Source: Williamsia herbipolensis
GTDB taxonomy: Bacteria; Actinomycetota; Actinomycetes; Mycobacteriales; Mycobacteriaceae
NCBI RefSeq assembly: GCF_000964005.1
Contig: NZ_JXYP01000035.1
Span: forward strand, 1-64,000
Direction of reading: 5' to 3'
DNA length: 64,000 bases
Below, one piece after another: positions 17,808 to 28,315 of this stretch (position 1 is its first letter; every line of letters starts with the position of its first letter). The notes under the pieces were generated by a model that had not been told where the DNA came from, did not search any database, and saw only the letters and a list, made by a program, of their open reading frames with translations. The translations under genes were made by a program, and so were the position numbers.

Positions 17808-18887
17808 TCACGCCGGCGGGATCAGACCTCGGCCGGTGATGAGAGGGAGGTCGAGAGCGGTGACGAGGCCGGGCTCGGCGGCGACGACGGCCTCGACCGC
17901 GTTCACCAGCCGCATGGCGGTGACGATCATGCCCGAGACGTTGTGGTCGCCGTGCTCGCCGTGATGGGTGAAGTCGACGGTCATCATCGGTTCGCCGGTG
18001 ATCTCGATCCGGTAGCAGCCGTCGCCGGTGTGGGGTGTCGGCCAGTCGGGTCGCTGTGTCGGGTCGGTACGGGTGATGTGGTCGAGAACCACGCGTTCGA
18101 CCCCGTCGACGGTGCCGATCACCTGGAAGCGGACGGCGGCCATCGTGCCCTCGGCGATGTCGCACGACACGGTCGAGATGTCGCGCTCGGCGGGGACGCG
18201 TTCCACCTTCTCCACCAACGGCTCGTCGAGGGTGAGATCGAGACCGGCGGCGATCTGGCGCACCACACTCCCCCACGCCATCGACAGGACTCCCGGCGTG
18301 AACAGCATCGGGGTCTCGTCGAGGGGCTTGCCGAAGCCGAAGATGTCGCTCATCACCACCGGTTGGTAGTAGGTCGAATAGTCGGCGATCTCGTAACAGC
18401 GGACCTGGTCGATCCGCTGCGACAGGCTCGTCATGGCCAGGGGCAGAACATCGTTGGCGAAACCCGGATCGATGCCGTTCACGTGCAGGCTGGCGTTGCC
18501 CTTCTTGCCCGCGGCGTCGACCCTCTCGACGAGATCGGCGGGCACCACGCCGGTCGGGAACTGCAGCAGCACCGGACCCGACGACACGACGTTGATGCCG
18601 TGCTCGATGAAGTAGATGAGGTCTTCGAGGGCCTCGAAGATCCGGTCGTCGACCATCGCGGTGTGCACGATGCAGTCGGGTTTCAGGGCGATGAGCGCGT
18701 CGCGATCGTTCGTGGCGAGCACCCCGAGGTCGCGGCCGAGGTCGGCGAGCTCTCCCGCATCCCTGCCGACCTTCGCCGGGTTGGACACCCACACGCCGAC
18801 GAGCTCCAGGTCGGGGCGGGCGTCGATGCCGGCGATCGCGTGCCGTCCCACCGTTCCCGTGGACCATTCGACAACCCTGAGCACCAC
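17808..18887 (-). CDS. DapB-fold NAD(P)-dependent oxidoreductase (dihydrodipicolinate reductase-like)
   Basis: About 359 residues with an N-terminal Rossmann motif (VVEWSTGTVGRHAIAGI) and the overall pattern of the dihydrodipicolinate reductase-like / 2,4-diaminopentanoate dehydrogenase family, of which mycobacteria and Gordonia carry many paralogues of unknown function. The start is set at a GTG 6 nt after a strong GGAGG. A TACTCT -10 box fused to a perfect TAGAAC-AG-GTTCTA palindrome sits just upstream, matching the KstR operator; the gene is therefore a candidate member of the sterol regulon. It is not true dapB, since the lysine-pathway context is absent. Confidence 0.7.
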   Translation of the reverse strand: MVLRVVEWSTGTVGRHAIAGIDARPDLELVGVWVSNPAKVGRDAGELADLGRDLGVLATNDRDALIALKPDCIVHTAMVDDRIFEALEDLIYFIEHGINVVSSGPVLLQFPTGVVPADLVERVDAAGKKGNASLHVNGIDPGFANDVLPLAMTSLSQRIDQVRCYEIADYSTYYQPVVMSDIFGFGKPLDETPMLFTPGVLSMAWGSVVRQIAAGLDLTLDEPLVEKVERVPAERDISTVSCDIAEGTMAAVRFQVIGTVDGVERVVLDHITRTDPTQRPDWPTPHTGDGCYRIEITGEPMMTVDFTHHGEHGDHNVSGMIVTAMRLVNAVEAVVAAEPGLVTALDLPLITGRGLIPPA

Positions 18888-18923
18888 GCGAGACCTCCGT
18901 GTCCGACCGTCACCGACCACCCC

Positions 18924-18941
18924 AGAGTAGAACAGGTTCTA
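18924..18941 (-). promoter_or_regulatory. KstR-type operator and -10 element
   Basis: TAGAAC-AG-GTTCTA (18928-18941) is a perfect 6-2-6 inverted repeat matching the KstR consensus TnnAACnnGTTnnA. On the minus strand its last TA is also the first TA of TACTCT (-10), so repressor and RNA polymerase would compete. It lies 37 nt from the chosen start of the DapB-like gene. Confidence 0.75.
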
Positions 18942-19016
18942 GTTTTGCAGGCCGCTTTGAGCATCGCCGGGGACCGCTGAACTGAGCGCTCCCCCGATCT
19001 GGGCCCGGGACGAGTT

Positions 19017-19211
19017 CTACGCGTCGATGTGTGCGGTGCCGAGGTTGACCAGGATCGCGCCCACCACGATGAACGCGATGCCCACCAGCGCGACGAGTCC
19101 GAGTCGTTCCCGGAAGAACACGGCACCGGCGATCGCCACGAGTGTCGTGCCGGCGGCCGACACGTCGCACCCGATGGCGCCGCACAGCAGCAGCGCCGCC
19201 GCCGGTGTCAT
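19017..19211 (-). pseudogene. Half-length SMR (small multidrug resistance) remnant
   Basis: A 64-residue frame with two hydrophobic helices (LVAIAGAVFF and LGLVALVGIAFIVVGAILVNLG), resembling only the C-terminal half of an SMR transporter. Normal members have about 105 residues and four helices; here the N-terminal half with the essential Glu is missing. The ATG overlaps the purL stop by 4 nt (ATGA), so it could still be translated by coupling. It is most easily read as a truncated gene joined to the end of purL, but a functional two-helix protein cannot be excluded. Confidence 0.5.
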
Positions 19212-21493
19212 CCGAACAGAGCGGGCAACGTCGCCTCGTGGACCTCACGCAGTTCGGCGAGGGTGACCGAGAAGTGGTCCTGGATCTCGACCGAGTCGCT
19301 GCCCTGATCGACCACGCCGATCCGCGTCCAGGGCATCTCGCGAGCGGTGAGCATCGAGCAGAACCGGGTCTCCTCGGTGCGCGGCACCGCGACGAGCACC
19401 CGACCGGCCGATTCGGAGAACAGCCATACGAACGGGTCGGCACCCTCGGGAAGGATGATGCGGCAACCGGTCTCGCCCGCGAGCGCCGATTCGACGACGG
19501 TCTGCGCGAGCCCGCCCTCGGACAGGTCGTGCGCCGCGGAGATCAGTCCGTCACGTGATGCCGCGGTGAGGATCGACCCGAGCAGGCGTTCGCGCTCGAG
19601 GTCGACCTCCGGGGGGACGCCACCGAGGTGGTCGTGGGCGACCTGCGCCCAGATCGACCCGTCGAGTTCGTCTCGCGTGTCGCCCATGAGGATCAGCGTC
19701 TCGCCGGGTTCGGTGCCGAATCCGGTCGGGATACGTCGGTGGACGTCGTCGATGACACCGAGCACGCCGACCACGGGGGTCGGGAGGATCGGGGTCGAAC
19801 CCGTCTGGTTGTAGAAGCTGACGTTGCCGCCGCACACCGGGATGCCCAATTGCGCACAGCCGTCGGCCAGACCCCGGACCGCCTGCGAGAACTGCCACAT
19901 CACGGCCGGGTCCTCGGGCGAGCCGAAGTTGAGGCAGTTGGTGACCGCCTTCGGGGTGGCGCCGGTGACGACGACGTTGCGGTAGGCCTCGGCCAGCGCG
20001 AGCTGCGCACCGCGGTACGGGTCGAGGAAGGTGTAGCGGCCCGAGGCATCGGTCGCGAGAGCGATTCCGCGACCGGTGTTCTCGTCGATGCGGATCACAC
20101 CACCGTCGGCGTTCTCGGCCAGCACGGTGTTGCCGCGGACATACCGGTCGTACTGCTCGGTGATGAACTTCCGGCTGCACAGCGCCGGCGAGGCGAGCAT
20201 GGTCAGCAGTGTCGAACGCAGCTCGTCGTCCGACGACGGGCGCGCGAGATCGGCGCTACGCGAGGCGATCACACCGTCCTGCCACTCCGGACGCTCCACC
20301 GGGCGCTGGTACACCGGACCCTCGTGGGCGACGGTGCGCGGCGGCACGTCGACGACGGTCTCGCCGTGCCAGGTGATCTCGAGGTTGTCGCCGTCGGTGA
20401 CCTCACCGATCACGGTCGCGAGCACGTCCCACTTCTTGCAGACGGCGAGGAACGCGTCGACGTTCTCCGGCGTGACCACCGCGCACATGCGCTCCTGCGA
20501 CTCGCTGGAGAGCACCTCGGCCGGGGTCATGCCCTCGGCGCGCATCGGCACCGTGTCGAGCTGGATACTCATGCCGCCGTCGCCCGCGGACGCCAACTCC
20601 GAGGTGGCACAGGACAGTCCGGCGCCGCCGAGATCCTGGATGCCGACGACGAGGCCTGCGTGGTAGAGCTCGAGGCAGCACTCGATGAGCACCTTCTCGG
20701 TGAACGGGTCGCCGACCTGGACGGCCGGCAACTTCTTGCGATTCGGGCCGGATTCCCCGGTGTCGTCGAAGGTCTCCGACGCCAGCACCGACACGCCGCC
20801 GATGCCGTCGAGACCGGTGCGGGCACCGAACAGGATGATCTTGTTACCGGCGCCGGAGGCGAACGCGAGCTGCAGGTCCTCGACGCGGAGCACGCCTGCA
20901 CACAGCGCGTTCACGAGCGGGTTCCCCGCGTAGCTCGCGTCGAAGACGGTCTCGCCGCCGACGTTGGGCAGACCGAGAGAATTGCCGTAGCCGCCCACAC
21001 CGCGCACGACACCGTCGACGACGCGACGGGTGTCGGGGGCGTCGGCCGCACCGAAGCGCAGCTGGTCCATCACCGCGATCGGACGCGCACCCATGGCCAT
21101 GATGTCGCGGACGATGCCGCCGACCCCGGTCGCCGCGCCCTGGTAGGGCTCGACGTAGGACGGGTGGTTGTGCGACTCGACCTTGAAGGTGACCGCCCAG
21201 CCGTCACCGATGTCGACGACGCCCGCGTTCTCGCCGATGCCCGCGAGCATCGACGAGCGCATCTCGTCGGTCGTGGTCTCACCGAAGTACTTCAGGTGGA
21301 CCTTCGACGACTTGTAGCTGCAGTGCTCCGACCACATCACCGAGTACATCGCCAGCTCGGCGTCGGTGGGACGCCGGCCGAGGATCTCGCGGATCCGTGC
21401 GTACTCGTCGTCCTTGAGGCCGAGCTCGGCGAAGGGCTGCGGGACGTCGGGGGTGTCGGCGGCGACGGAAACGGTATCTACCTGTGCGCTCAC
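19208..21493 (-). CDS. purL: Phosphoribosylformylglycinamidine synthase subunit
   Basis: A 761-residue PurL of the medium-size class that works with separate PurQ and PurS (not in this window). It converts FGAR plus glutamine-derived ammonia to FGAM. Landmarks in order are [66 protein letters not shown], the linker around [26 protein letters not shown] and the C-terminal [10 protein letters not shown]. The GTG at 21493 is 6 nt after a TACGAT box on the minus strand, suggesting a leaderless mRNA. purF and purM are 5-15 kb away on the same strand. Confidence 0.95.
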   Translation of the reverse strand: MSAQVDTVSVAADTPDVPQPFAELGLKDDEYARIREILGRRPTDAELAMYSVMWSEHCSYKSSKVHLKYFGETTTDEMRSSMLAGIGENAGVVDIGDGWAVTFKVESHNHPSYVEPYQGAATGVGGIVRDIMAMGARPIAVMDQLRFGAADAPDTRRVVDGVVRGVGGYGNSLGLPNVGGETVFDASYAGNPLVNALCAGVLRVEDLQLAFASGAGNKIILFGARTGLDGIGGVSVLASETFDDTGESGPNRKKLPAVQVGDPFTEKVLIECCLELYHAGLVVGIQDLGGAGLSCATSELASAGDGGMSIQLDTVPMRAEGMTPAEVLSSESQERMCAVVTPENVDAFLAVCKKWDVLATVIGEVTDGDNLEITWHGETVVDVPPRTVAHEGPVYQRPVERPEWQDGVIASRSADLARPSSDDELRSTLLTMLASPALCSRKFITEQYDRYVRGNTVLAENADGGVIRIDENTGRGIALATDASGRYTFLDPYRGAQLALAEAYRNVVVTGATPKAVTNCLNFGSPEDPAVMWQFSQAVRGLADGCAQLGIPVCGGNVSFYNQTGSTPILPTPVVGVLGVIDDVHRRIPTGFGTEPGETLILMGDTRDELDGSIWAQVAHDHLGGVPPEVDLERERLLGSILTAASRDGLISAAHDLSEGGLAQTVVESALAGETGCRIILPEGADPFVWLFSESAGRVLVAVPRTEETRFCSMLTAREMPWTRIGVVDQGSDSVEIQDHFSVTLAELREVHEATLPALFG

Positions 21494-21499
21494 AGCGAC

Positions 21500-21505
21500 A
21501 TCGTA
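21500..21505 (-). promoter_or_regulatory. Putative leaderless promoter of purL (-10 TACGAT)
   Basis: TANNNT on the minus strand, with 6 nt between it and the GTG at 21493; no ribosome site upstream of that codon. Confidence 0.4.
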
Positions 21506-21567
21506 TGTGGTCGGGTCGCAGCGCCGCCTCCTCGCGCCCATGCGGTGTCGCCGTCCCCCGCACGGGA

Positions 21568-21573
21568 TAGTCT
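21568..21573 (+). promoter_or_regulatory. Putative eccA -10 element (TAGTCT)
   Basis: TANNNT box about 70 nt upstream of eccA on the plus strand, in the 148-bp purL/eccA divergent gap. The leader would contain a GGGAG at 21599-21603, too distant to serve the GTG start. Confidence 0.35.
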
Positions 21574-21641
21574 GACGGGCGCAATCGTAGGAATGTGCGG
21601 GAGCGTTCGAACCGCATCCGCTCCAGACATGCCCGGGGGTC

Positions 21642-23447
21642 GTGGTCGTGGTCGATATCCGTCAGGCACGCCAGCTGTTCGATCTCGGTGTGCTGTCGCT
21701 GGGCATCCCCGTCGACGGCCAGGAGGCCGCCCGCGATCCGCGCCAGGCGATGCTGGCGTTCCAGCGCGCCACCGAGTACGCGCCGGAGATGTGCGACGCC
21801 TGGCTGGGCCGTCTCGCCTGCGGCGACGACGCCCCCGACGCGATCATGAACCTCTACCGCTCCCGCGGCGCGGTCAACGCGGAGCTGCGGCGACTCGGGC
21901 TGCCCCCGCGAACCCTCGTCGGTCGGTTCGCGACCGGGCTCTACATCGACTTCCCCATCACCGACACCGTCGAGATCATCGCCGCCTACGCCGCGTCGCT
22001 CGTCGGTGGACTGGACTACACCGGCGCCGAGGAGGTCCTCGACGAGATCCCCGCCGGCACCGACGCCCCCATCGCCACCTACGTCCGGGCGATCATGCAC
22101 TTCCGCACTCAGCGGTGGCCCGACGTGTTGACGATCCTGTCCGGCTCGGGGTCGTGGACCGACGAGTACATGCAGGCGGGCGCGAACGTGATGGCCGGTT
22201 CGGCGTGCGCACAGCTGGGCATGTTCGCCGAGGCGAACCGCCGCCTGTCCGAGGCCGAGACCGGTCCCATCCCGGCGGCGTCGACCGCGGCGATGTTCAC
22301 CCACGGTCTCGTGCTCCGCGAGGAGGGGCAGGAGGACAAGGCCCGCGCCCTGTTCGAGCAGGTCTACTCCCGCGACCCCAGCTTCACCGCCAACGCCAGC
22401 GCCCTGGCCGACCAGCGCTATCGGCTCGTGGTCGTCGAACCCGACCGCATCGCACGTCGTACCGATCGCTGGGACCCGGCGTCGGTGCCCGAGGAGACAC
22501 CGGCGGGGATCACCGACCCGGTGACCGGCGCACAGACCGATCAGCTCGCCGCGGCGAAAGCCGAACTCGAACGCCAGGTCGGTCTCGCCTCGGTGAAGAG
22601 CCAGGTGGCCAAACTGTCGTCGGCGGTGGCACTGGCGAAGGTGCGTGCCGACAAGGGGCTCGCCAGCCAGTCGCGCAGCCTGCACCTGGCGTTCACCGGC
22701 CCTCCCGGTACCGGCAAGACCACGATCGCGCGCATCATCGCCAAGACCTACTGCGGGCTCGGGCTGCTCAAGACCGACTCCATCGTCGAGGCCAGTCGGC
22801 GCGACCTCGTCGGCGAGCACCTCGGTTCCACCGCACCCAAGACCTCGGCGGTCATCGACCGCGCGCTCGACGGCGTGCTGTTCATCGACGAGGCCTACAC
22901 ACTCATCCAGACCGGACTGTCCGGTGGCGACGCGTTCGGTCGTGAGGCGGTGGACACGCTGCTGGCCCGCATGGAGGACAACCGCGACCGGCTCGTCGTC
23001 ATCATCGCCGGCTACGACGGCGAGATCGACCGACTGCTGTCGTCGAACGACGGTCTCGCGTCGCGCTTCGCCCGCCGCATCCGCTTCGACTCCTACCGTC
23101 CCGAGGAACTGGCGGAGATCGCCGAGGTCATCGCCGCCGCGCGCGACTCGGTGCTGCCCGCGGCGTCGGCGTCGGTGCTGCACCGCGCGTGCATCCCCCT
23201 CTACGACACCGTCGTGACCGACCAGAGCGGCCAACAGGTGCGTCTGATCGACCTCGCCGGTAACGGCCGTTTCGTCCGCAACGTCATCGAGAGCGCCGAG
23301 GAGGAACGCGAGTTCCGACTCAGCTCCGGCGACATCGACATCACCGACCTCGATGCCGACGCGCTCATGCGCATCGAGCCGCAGGACATCCAGACCGCCG
23401 TCGACGGCATCATCGCGTCGATGAACCTCGACGCGCGTGTGCGCTGA
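21642..23447 (+). CDS. eccA: ESX type VII secretion AAA+ ATPase EccA
   Basis: A 601-residue cytosolic ATPase. The N-terminal half (about 1-300) is a helical TPR-like domain; the C-terminal half is a CbxX/CfqX-type AAA+ domain with Walker [15 protein letters not shown] (about 352), Walker [11 protein letters not shown] (about 411), sensor IIAGYDG and arginine finger region SRFARRIRF. EccA proteins assist ESX substrate release from EspG chaperones. GTG at 21642 is the first usable start; an in-frame TAG lies 54 nt upstream. It opens the ESX locus and is divergent from purL. Confidence 0.93.
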   Translation: MVVVDIRQARQLFDLGVLSLGIPVDGQEAARDPRQAMLAFQRATEYAPEMCDAWLGRLACGDDAPDAIMNLYRSRGAVNAELRRLGLPPRTLVGRFATGLYIDFPITDTVEIIAAYAASLVGGLDYTGAEEVLDEIPAGTDAPIATYVRAIMHFRTQRWPDVLTILSGSGSWTDEYMQAGANVMAGSACAQLGMFAEANRRLSEAETGPIPAASTAAMFTHGLVLREEGQEDKARALFEQVYSRDPSFTANASALADQRYRLVVVEPDRIARRTDRWDPASVPEETPAGITDPVTGAQTDQLAAAKAELERQVGLASVKSQVAKLSSAVALAKVRADKGLASQSRSLHLAFTGPPGTGKTTIARIIAKTYCGLGLLKTDSIVEASRRDLVGEHLGSTAPKTSAVIDRALDGVLFIDEAYTLIQTGLSGGDAFGREAVDTLLARMEDNRDRLVVIIAGYDGEIDRLLSSNDGLASRFARRIRFDSYRPEELAEIAEVIAAARDSVLPAASASVLHRACIPLYDTVVTDQSGQQVRLIDLAGNGRFVRNVIESAEEEREFRLSSGDIDITDLDADALMRIEPQDIQTAVDGIIASMNLDARVR

Positions 23448-23545
23448 ACCCTCCCCACCTGCGAGGTCGTTTCCCTCGGGAATGAAATGCGTCGGCTGAC
23501 CGTCGTTGAGTACGACCGCGTTCGTGAACTCAGGAGGTAGACGGC

Positions 23546-24298
23546 ATGGCATCAGCACGATTGGGCGAGACGGTGGCCGTGGTGACCGGCGCCTCGAGCG
23601 GGATCGGCGAGGCCACCGCCCGGGCGCTCGCCGCCGAGGGTGCGACGGTGGTCCTGCTCGCACGCCGTCGTGACCGGCTCGACGAGCTGGTGGCCACCAT
23701 CGGATCCGACGGCGGCACCGCACACGCCCACGAGGTCGACGTGACCGACGCGTCGGCGGTCGCCGAGGTGATGACGTCTCTCGCGGAGCAGTTCGGCCGC
23801 ATCGACATCCTGGTGAACAACGCCGGTTTCCTCGCCAACAGCCTCGCGCGCGACGCCGACCTCGACGACTGGCACCGCATGCTCGACGTGAACGTCGGCG
23901 GCGTGCTCAACACGACCCACGCGGCGCTGCCGCACGTGGTGGCCGCGGCCGGCGATGTGCGCGGTGTCGCCGACATCGTGACGGTCAGCTCGCTCGCGGG
24001 CCGTCGCGTGCCGACCGCGGAGAGCAACGTCTACTCCGCGACCAAGCACGCCGTCAACGCGTTCTCCGAGGCACTGCGCCGCGAGCTGGTCGGCGAGCGC
24101 GTCCGTGTCGGGGTCGTCGAGCCCGGGGTGGTGCGCAGTGAGATGACGACCGGTGGCGGCAAGGGGGCTCCCGACGCCACGACGGGCGATCCACTCCACG
24201 CCGAGGACATCGCCGACGCGATCGTCTACATGGTGACCCGGCCCGATCACGTCGCGGTCAACGAGATCCTGATCCGTCCGACCGAACAGGAACGCTGA
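23546..24298 (+). CDS. Short-chain dehydrogenase/reductase
   Basis: A 250-residue classical SDR: cofactor motif TGASSGIGEA (TGxxxGxG) at residues 14-24, NNAG at about 90, catalytic Ser in VSSLAG, and YSATK (YxxxK) near 170. Substrate unknown. It sits between eccA and eccC inside the ESX locus yet has no obvious secretion role, so it may be a passenger gene. A strong AGGAGGT precedes the ATG. It ends 6 bp from convergent eccC. Confidence 0.88.
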   Translation: MASARLGETVAVVTGASSGIGEATARALAAEGATVVLLARRRDRLDELVATIGSDGGTAHAHEVDVTDASAVAEVMTSLAEQFGRIDILVNNAGFLANSLARDADLDDWHRMLDVNVGGVLNTTHAALPHVVAAAGDVRGVADIVTVSSLAGRRVPTAESNVYSATKHAVNAFSEALRRELVGERVRVGVVEPGVVRSEMTTGGGKGAPDATTGDPLHAEDIADAIVYMVTRPDHVAVNEILIRPTEQER

Positions 24299-24304
24299 CG
24301 CGCG

Positions 24305-27300
24305 TCACTCCTTCGGAGCGGTCCAGGCGACCTGGACGAGTCCCTCTCCGCGACGCGACACCAACATGCCGCGGCCGGGTGGGCGCGGCGCGCACTTCGT
24401 GATGCCGAGCAGCACGCCCTCGTCCTTCGAGGCGCTCATCACCAGGCCGTCGGCCGACAGGTCGCGCAGGCGCGCGAGGATCGGGTCGAACATGGCGCGA
24501 GACGCACCACCGGAACGCCGAGCGACGATGAGGTGCAGACCGATGTCGCGGGCCTGCGAGAGCAGATCGAGCAACGGCAGCAACGGGTTACCGGTCGCGA
24601 CGGCGACCATGTCGTAATCGTCGACCACGATGTAGAAATCGGGGCCCTGCCACCACGAACGGTCGCGCAGTTGCGCCGGGGTGACGTCGGGTCCGGGGGC
24701 GCGCGACTCCATCAGCGTCGCGATCTCGGCCACCAGCGACCCGAGGGCCTGCGCCGAGGTGGCGTAGGCGGCGAGATGATTGCCCTCGACCTCGCCGAGC
24801 AGCGACCGCCGGTAGTCGACCATCACGATCTTGTTGTCGGCCGGGCGACCGTTCTCGACTAGCCCCCGCACGATGGTGCGGATCGCATTGGTCTTGCCGC
24901 TCTCGGTGTCGGCGAACAGCAGGAAGTGCGGCTGGGCCGCGAAATCGACGAACACCGGGGCGAGTTCGGCCTCGTCGACACCGAGCAACACCTGCGAGGG
25001 TCGTCGGTCGCGACCGGCGTAGGCGGCGTCGAGAAGAGCGCCGCGGTCGATCGTCTCCGGCAGCATCCGCACCGCGGGCGCACCCTGGTCGGGGTAGAAC
25101 GCCGCGACCTGCTCGACCGCCGCCGCGACACCGACCGAGAGGTCCTCGGTGCTCGAGGATCCGTCGAGGCGGGGGATACCGATGAGCATGTGCAGCTTGT
25201 CGGGGCTCAACCCGCGGCCCGGACGGCCGATGGGGACGGTGGCGGCGACCTTGCGGTCCACCTCGGAATCGGCCGGATCACCCAGTCGCAGTTCCACTCT
25301 CGTGCCGATCAGGTCTTTGATGACCGGGCGGATCTCCATCCAGCGCGACGCACCGAGCACCAGGTGCACACCGAACGCGAGGCCCTGGGTGGCGATCGCG
25401 TTGAACTGGTCCTCGATCGACTCGAACTCGCCGCGGATGGTGGCCCATCCGTCGACCACGAGGAACACGTCGCCGAACTGGTCGGCGTCGAGCCCGGGAT
25501 CGCCCGCGGCGCGGCGACGGCGGAACTCCTGCATGGAGTCAATGCCGAGTTCGCGGAAGCGACTCTCCCGGCGACGCAGGATGGTCATGACCTCGGCAAC
25601 GGTGCGGCGCACCCGATCCTCTTCGAGTCGCGTCGCCACCGACCCGACATGAGGCAGTCCGGTCAGTGCGGCGAGCGTGCCGCCACCGAAGTCCAGACAG
25701 TAGAACTGCACCTGCAGCGGGCTGTGGGTCACCGCCGCGGAGACGATGAGCGTGCGCAGTGCCGTCGACTTGCCCGCCTGCGGTCCACCGATGACCGCGA
25801 CGTGGCCCTGCGCGCCGGCGAGGTCGACGAAGAGGACGTCGCGACGCTGGTCGTAGGGGCGGTCGACGATGCCGATGGGCAGTCGCAGCGAGGAGTGTTC
25901 CTTCGAGGCCGCCGCACGCCAGTCCCGCACGGGGACGAGCTGATCGACCGGGGTCGAGTCCTCCAACGGCGGCAGCCACACCTCGTGGGCGGCGCGGCCG
26001 TGGCCCTCGAGTCGCGACACCACCATGTCCAGCTCGGTGACGGTGCGACCGTCACGCAGGATCGGACCCGACTCCTCGACCGGTGCGGCGATCTCCTCGA
26101 CCACCGGCGGGGGTGCGATCTCGGCGACCGAGGTGGCCGAGAAGGCCCGCACGGGCACCACCGGTCCGCGTCCGGCGGTACCCCGGCGGGTGCGCGCGGC
26201 GCGGCTCGCGACGTAGGGCCCCGACACGTAGGAGGCGTTGAAACGCAACGGATCCGACGAGTCGCACTTGAGGTACGCCGAGCCGGGGATGGCCGGCAGG
26301 TGGTATGCATCGGGCACGCCGAGCACGGTGCGGGATTCGCTGGCCGAGAAGGTCTTCAGACCGATCCGGTACGACAGATGCGAGTCGAGTCCGCGGAGCT
26401 TGCCCTCCTCGAGGCGCTGCGAGGCGAGCAGCAGGTGCATCTGCAGGGATCGACCCAGGCGGCCGATCATCACGAACAGCTCGGCGAAATCGGGCTTCTG
26501 CGCGAGGAGTTCGGAGAATTCGTCGACGACGATGAACAGGGCGGGCAGGGGCGGCAGCGGCGCGCCGTTGAGGCGGGCCTTCTCGTACTCGGCGACGTTG
26601 GCGAAGTTGCCCGACGCGCGCAGCACCTCCTGTCGCCGGTTCATCTCGCCCGCGAGGGCGTCACGCATGCGGTCGACCATCGCCAGCTCGTCCTCGAGGT
26701 TGGTGATGACCGCCGCGACATGCGGCAGGTCGTCGAGACCGAGGAAGGTGGCACCACCCTTGAAGTCGACGAGGACCAGGTTCAAGGCATCAGGAGAGTG
26801 CGTGGTCACCATCGACAGCACGAGCGTGCGCAGGAACTCCGACTTGCCCGATCCGGTCGCGCCGATGCACAGCCCGTGCGGGCCCATGCCGTTCTCGGCG
26901 GCCTCCTTGATGTCGATCTCGAGGGGTTGACCGTCCTGCGTGACCCCGACCGGCACCCGCAGACGCTCGCGCGAACTGCGTGTCCGCCAGACGGTGTCGG
27001 GTTCGATGGTCGCGGCGTCGCCGATGTGCAGCAGGCGCATCAGGCCCGGATCGCGGGGGCCGCTGTCGGGTTCGAGGTTCACCAGCTGCGCGGCGGTGGC
27101 GAGCGAGTAGCGGGCCATGCGTCGTGCGACGGCCTCGGCCATCGGCACCGACACCCTGTCGTGCACGGCGAAGTTCTCGACCCCGAACGCCGACTTCGCG
27201 CCGACCGACGGTCCCTCGATGACGAGCTGCGTGCCCTTGCGTGCGGCGAGCCCGAACTTCGGCGCGGTCAGGTCGAGCACGGTCACCGAGTCGAGACCGC

Positions 27301-28315
27301 CGTCGTTGATGACGCGTTCGTCGCCGGCGACGTAACCGTCGGCGACCACGATCAGCCACTGGGCGCGACCGGCGACCGGCGTCGCGTTGCGCGAGAACCG
27401 CGGACGCTCCTGCAGATCGAGGTCGTGGTCGGATTCGAACTCGCGCAGCGACTGGTAGAGCATGCGGACCTTGCCCACGCCGTCGCGGCGTTCGGGGTGT
27501 CCGACATGCGGCAGCCACTTCGCCCACGACCACTCGCTGCTGTCGGGGTCGGCGCAGATGACCGCGACGCGGACCAGGTCGGGTCCGTGGAAGGTGGTCA
27601 GCTGCAGGAGGATCGATCGCACCAGGTCGTTGACCTTCGCGGTCTCGCCCTCGAGGTTGATGGCCGGGAACGCGCGCAGCGAGATCGCCGTGGGCAGCCC
27701 GCGCACCACCGAGTGCATGCGGACGAAGCGTCGCAGCGCCATCATCGACACCGGCTCGAGGTCCTCGAGCGGGCCGGTCTCGGGCGGCGCGAGACGCGTG
27801 GCCAGTCGCTGCGCACCGATGCCGAGGCGGACGTGGCAGAAGTCGTTGTCGTCGGTGCGACGTTCCCACATCCGTCGCGATCCGATGGCCGGCAGGATCG
27901 ACCCCGGCTCGGGATGCGACCACAGCAGGGCCTTGAGCTGATTGCGCGAGGTCTCCTCGACATCGTCGCGGGTGCGACCGAGATAGCGCAGGTAGTCCTT
28001 GCGTTCCTCGTTCAGCTCGGCCGACCGCTGGCCGCCGCCGCGGCTGCCGCCCGTCGCGAACATGCCGACCATCGACATCAGCATCATCATCGGGAACAGC
28101 AGGGTCACCGGGTTGCGCAGTGCCGAGGAACCGGCGGTGAAGAACAGAGCCATCATGCCGACCATCGCGACCACCATCACCACCGGCAGCAGGCGCGTGA
28201 GGATGCTCGCCGGGATGTTGCGGGGGATCTCCGGTGGCGGCTGAACGGCCAGCTCACCGCCGGGCAGACGCGGGCGGGGCGGACGTGGTCGACGGACAAA
28301 ACCCTCGGTCGTCAT
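24305..28315 (-). CDS. eccC: ESX type VII secretion ATPase EccC (single-chain, three FtsK/SpoIIIE domains)
   Basis: A 1336-residue membrane ATPase, the motor that recognises ESX substrates. Two TM helices lie near residues 37-90. Three FtsK/SpoIIIE domains follow: D1 with GATGSGKSEFLRT (about 485) and LVLVDFKGG plus IVVDEFSELL, D2 with GGPQAGKSTALRT (about 845), D3 with ADTESGKTNAIRT (about 1139). In M. tuberculosis ESX-1 this protein is split in two; here it is one chain, as in ESX-2, -3, -4 and -5. It is divergent from eccD, sharing a 78-bp promoter region with near-identical ribosome sites (GGGAGGG). Confidence 0.95.
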   Translation of the reverse strand: MTTEGFVRRPRPPRPRLPGGELAVQPPPEIPRNIPASILTRLLPVVMVVAMVGMMALFFTAGSSALRNPVTLLFPMMMLMSMVGMFATGGSRGGGQRSAELNEERKDYLRYLGRTRDDVEETSRNQLKALLWSHPEPGSILPAIGSRRMWERRTDDNDFCHVRLGIGAQRLATRLAPPETGPLEDLEPVSMMALRRFVRMHSVVRGLPTAISLRAFPAINLEGETAKVNDLVRSILLQLTTFHGPDLVRVAVICADPDSSEWSWAKWLPHVGHPERRDGVGKVRMLYQSLREFESDHDLDLQERPRFSRNATPVAGRAQWLIVVADGYVAGDERVINDGGLDSVTVLDLTAPKFGLAARKGTQLVIEGPSVGAKSAFGVENFAVHDRVSVPMAEAVARRMARYSLATAAQLVNLEPDSGPRDPGLMRLLHIGDAATIEPDTVWRTRSSRERLRVPVGVTQDGQPLEIDIKEAAENGMGPHGLCIGATGSGKSEFLRTLVLSMVTTHSPDALNLVLVDFKGGATFLGLDDLPHVAAVITNLEDELAMVDRMRDALAGEMNRRQEVLRASGNFANVAEYEKARLNGAPLPPLPALFIVVDEFSELLAQKPDFAELFVMIGRLGRSLQMHLLLASQRLEEGKLRGLDSHLSYRIGLKTFSASESRTVLGVPDAYHLPAIPGSAYLKCDSSDPLRFNASYVSGPYVASRAARTRRGTAGRGPVVPVRAFSATSVAEIAPPPVVEEIAAPVEESGPILRDGRTVTELDMVVSRLEGHGRAAHEVWLPPLEDSTPVDQLVPVRDWRAAASKEHSSLRLPIGIVDRPYDQRRDVLFVDLAGAQGHVAVIGGPQAGKSTALRTLIVSAAVTHSPLQVQFYCLDFGGGTLAALTGLPHVGSVATRLEEDRVRRTVAEVMTILRRRESRFRELGIDSMQEFRRRRAAGDPGLDADQFGDVFLVVDGWATIRGEFESIEDQFNAIATQGLAFGVHLVLGASRWMEIRPVIKDLIGTRVELRLGDPADSEVDRKVAATVPIGRPGRGLSPDKLHMLIGIPRLDGSSSTEDLSVGVAAAVEQVAAFYPDQGAPAVRMLPETIDRGALLDAAYAGRDRRPSQVLLGVDEAELAPVFVDFAAQPHFLLFADTESGKTNAIRTIVRGLVENGRPADNKIVMVDYRRSLLGEVEGNHLAAYATSAQALGSLVAEIATLMESRAPGPDVTPAQLRDRSWWQGPDFYIVVDDYDMVAVATGNPLLPLLDLLSQARDIGLHLIVARRSGGASRAMFDPILARLRDLSADGLVMSASKDEGVLLGITKCAPRPPGRGMLVSRRGEGLVQVAWTAPKE

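Noticed and set aside
18955-19016. Possible tRNA or small RNA in the gap next to purL
   Set aside because: No cloverleaf, anticodon arm or TPsiC-like sequence was seen; no tRNA or rRNA gene was recognised anywhere in the window.
24298-24305. Transposase or integrase remnants at the ESX edges
   Set aside because: No insertion sequence, integrase, attachment site or terminal repeat was recognised, so mobility of the ESX locus is not supported by this window.
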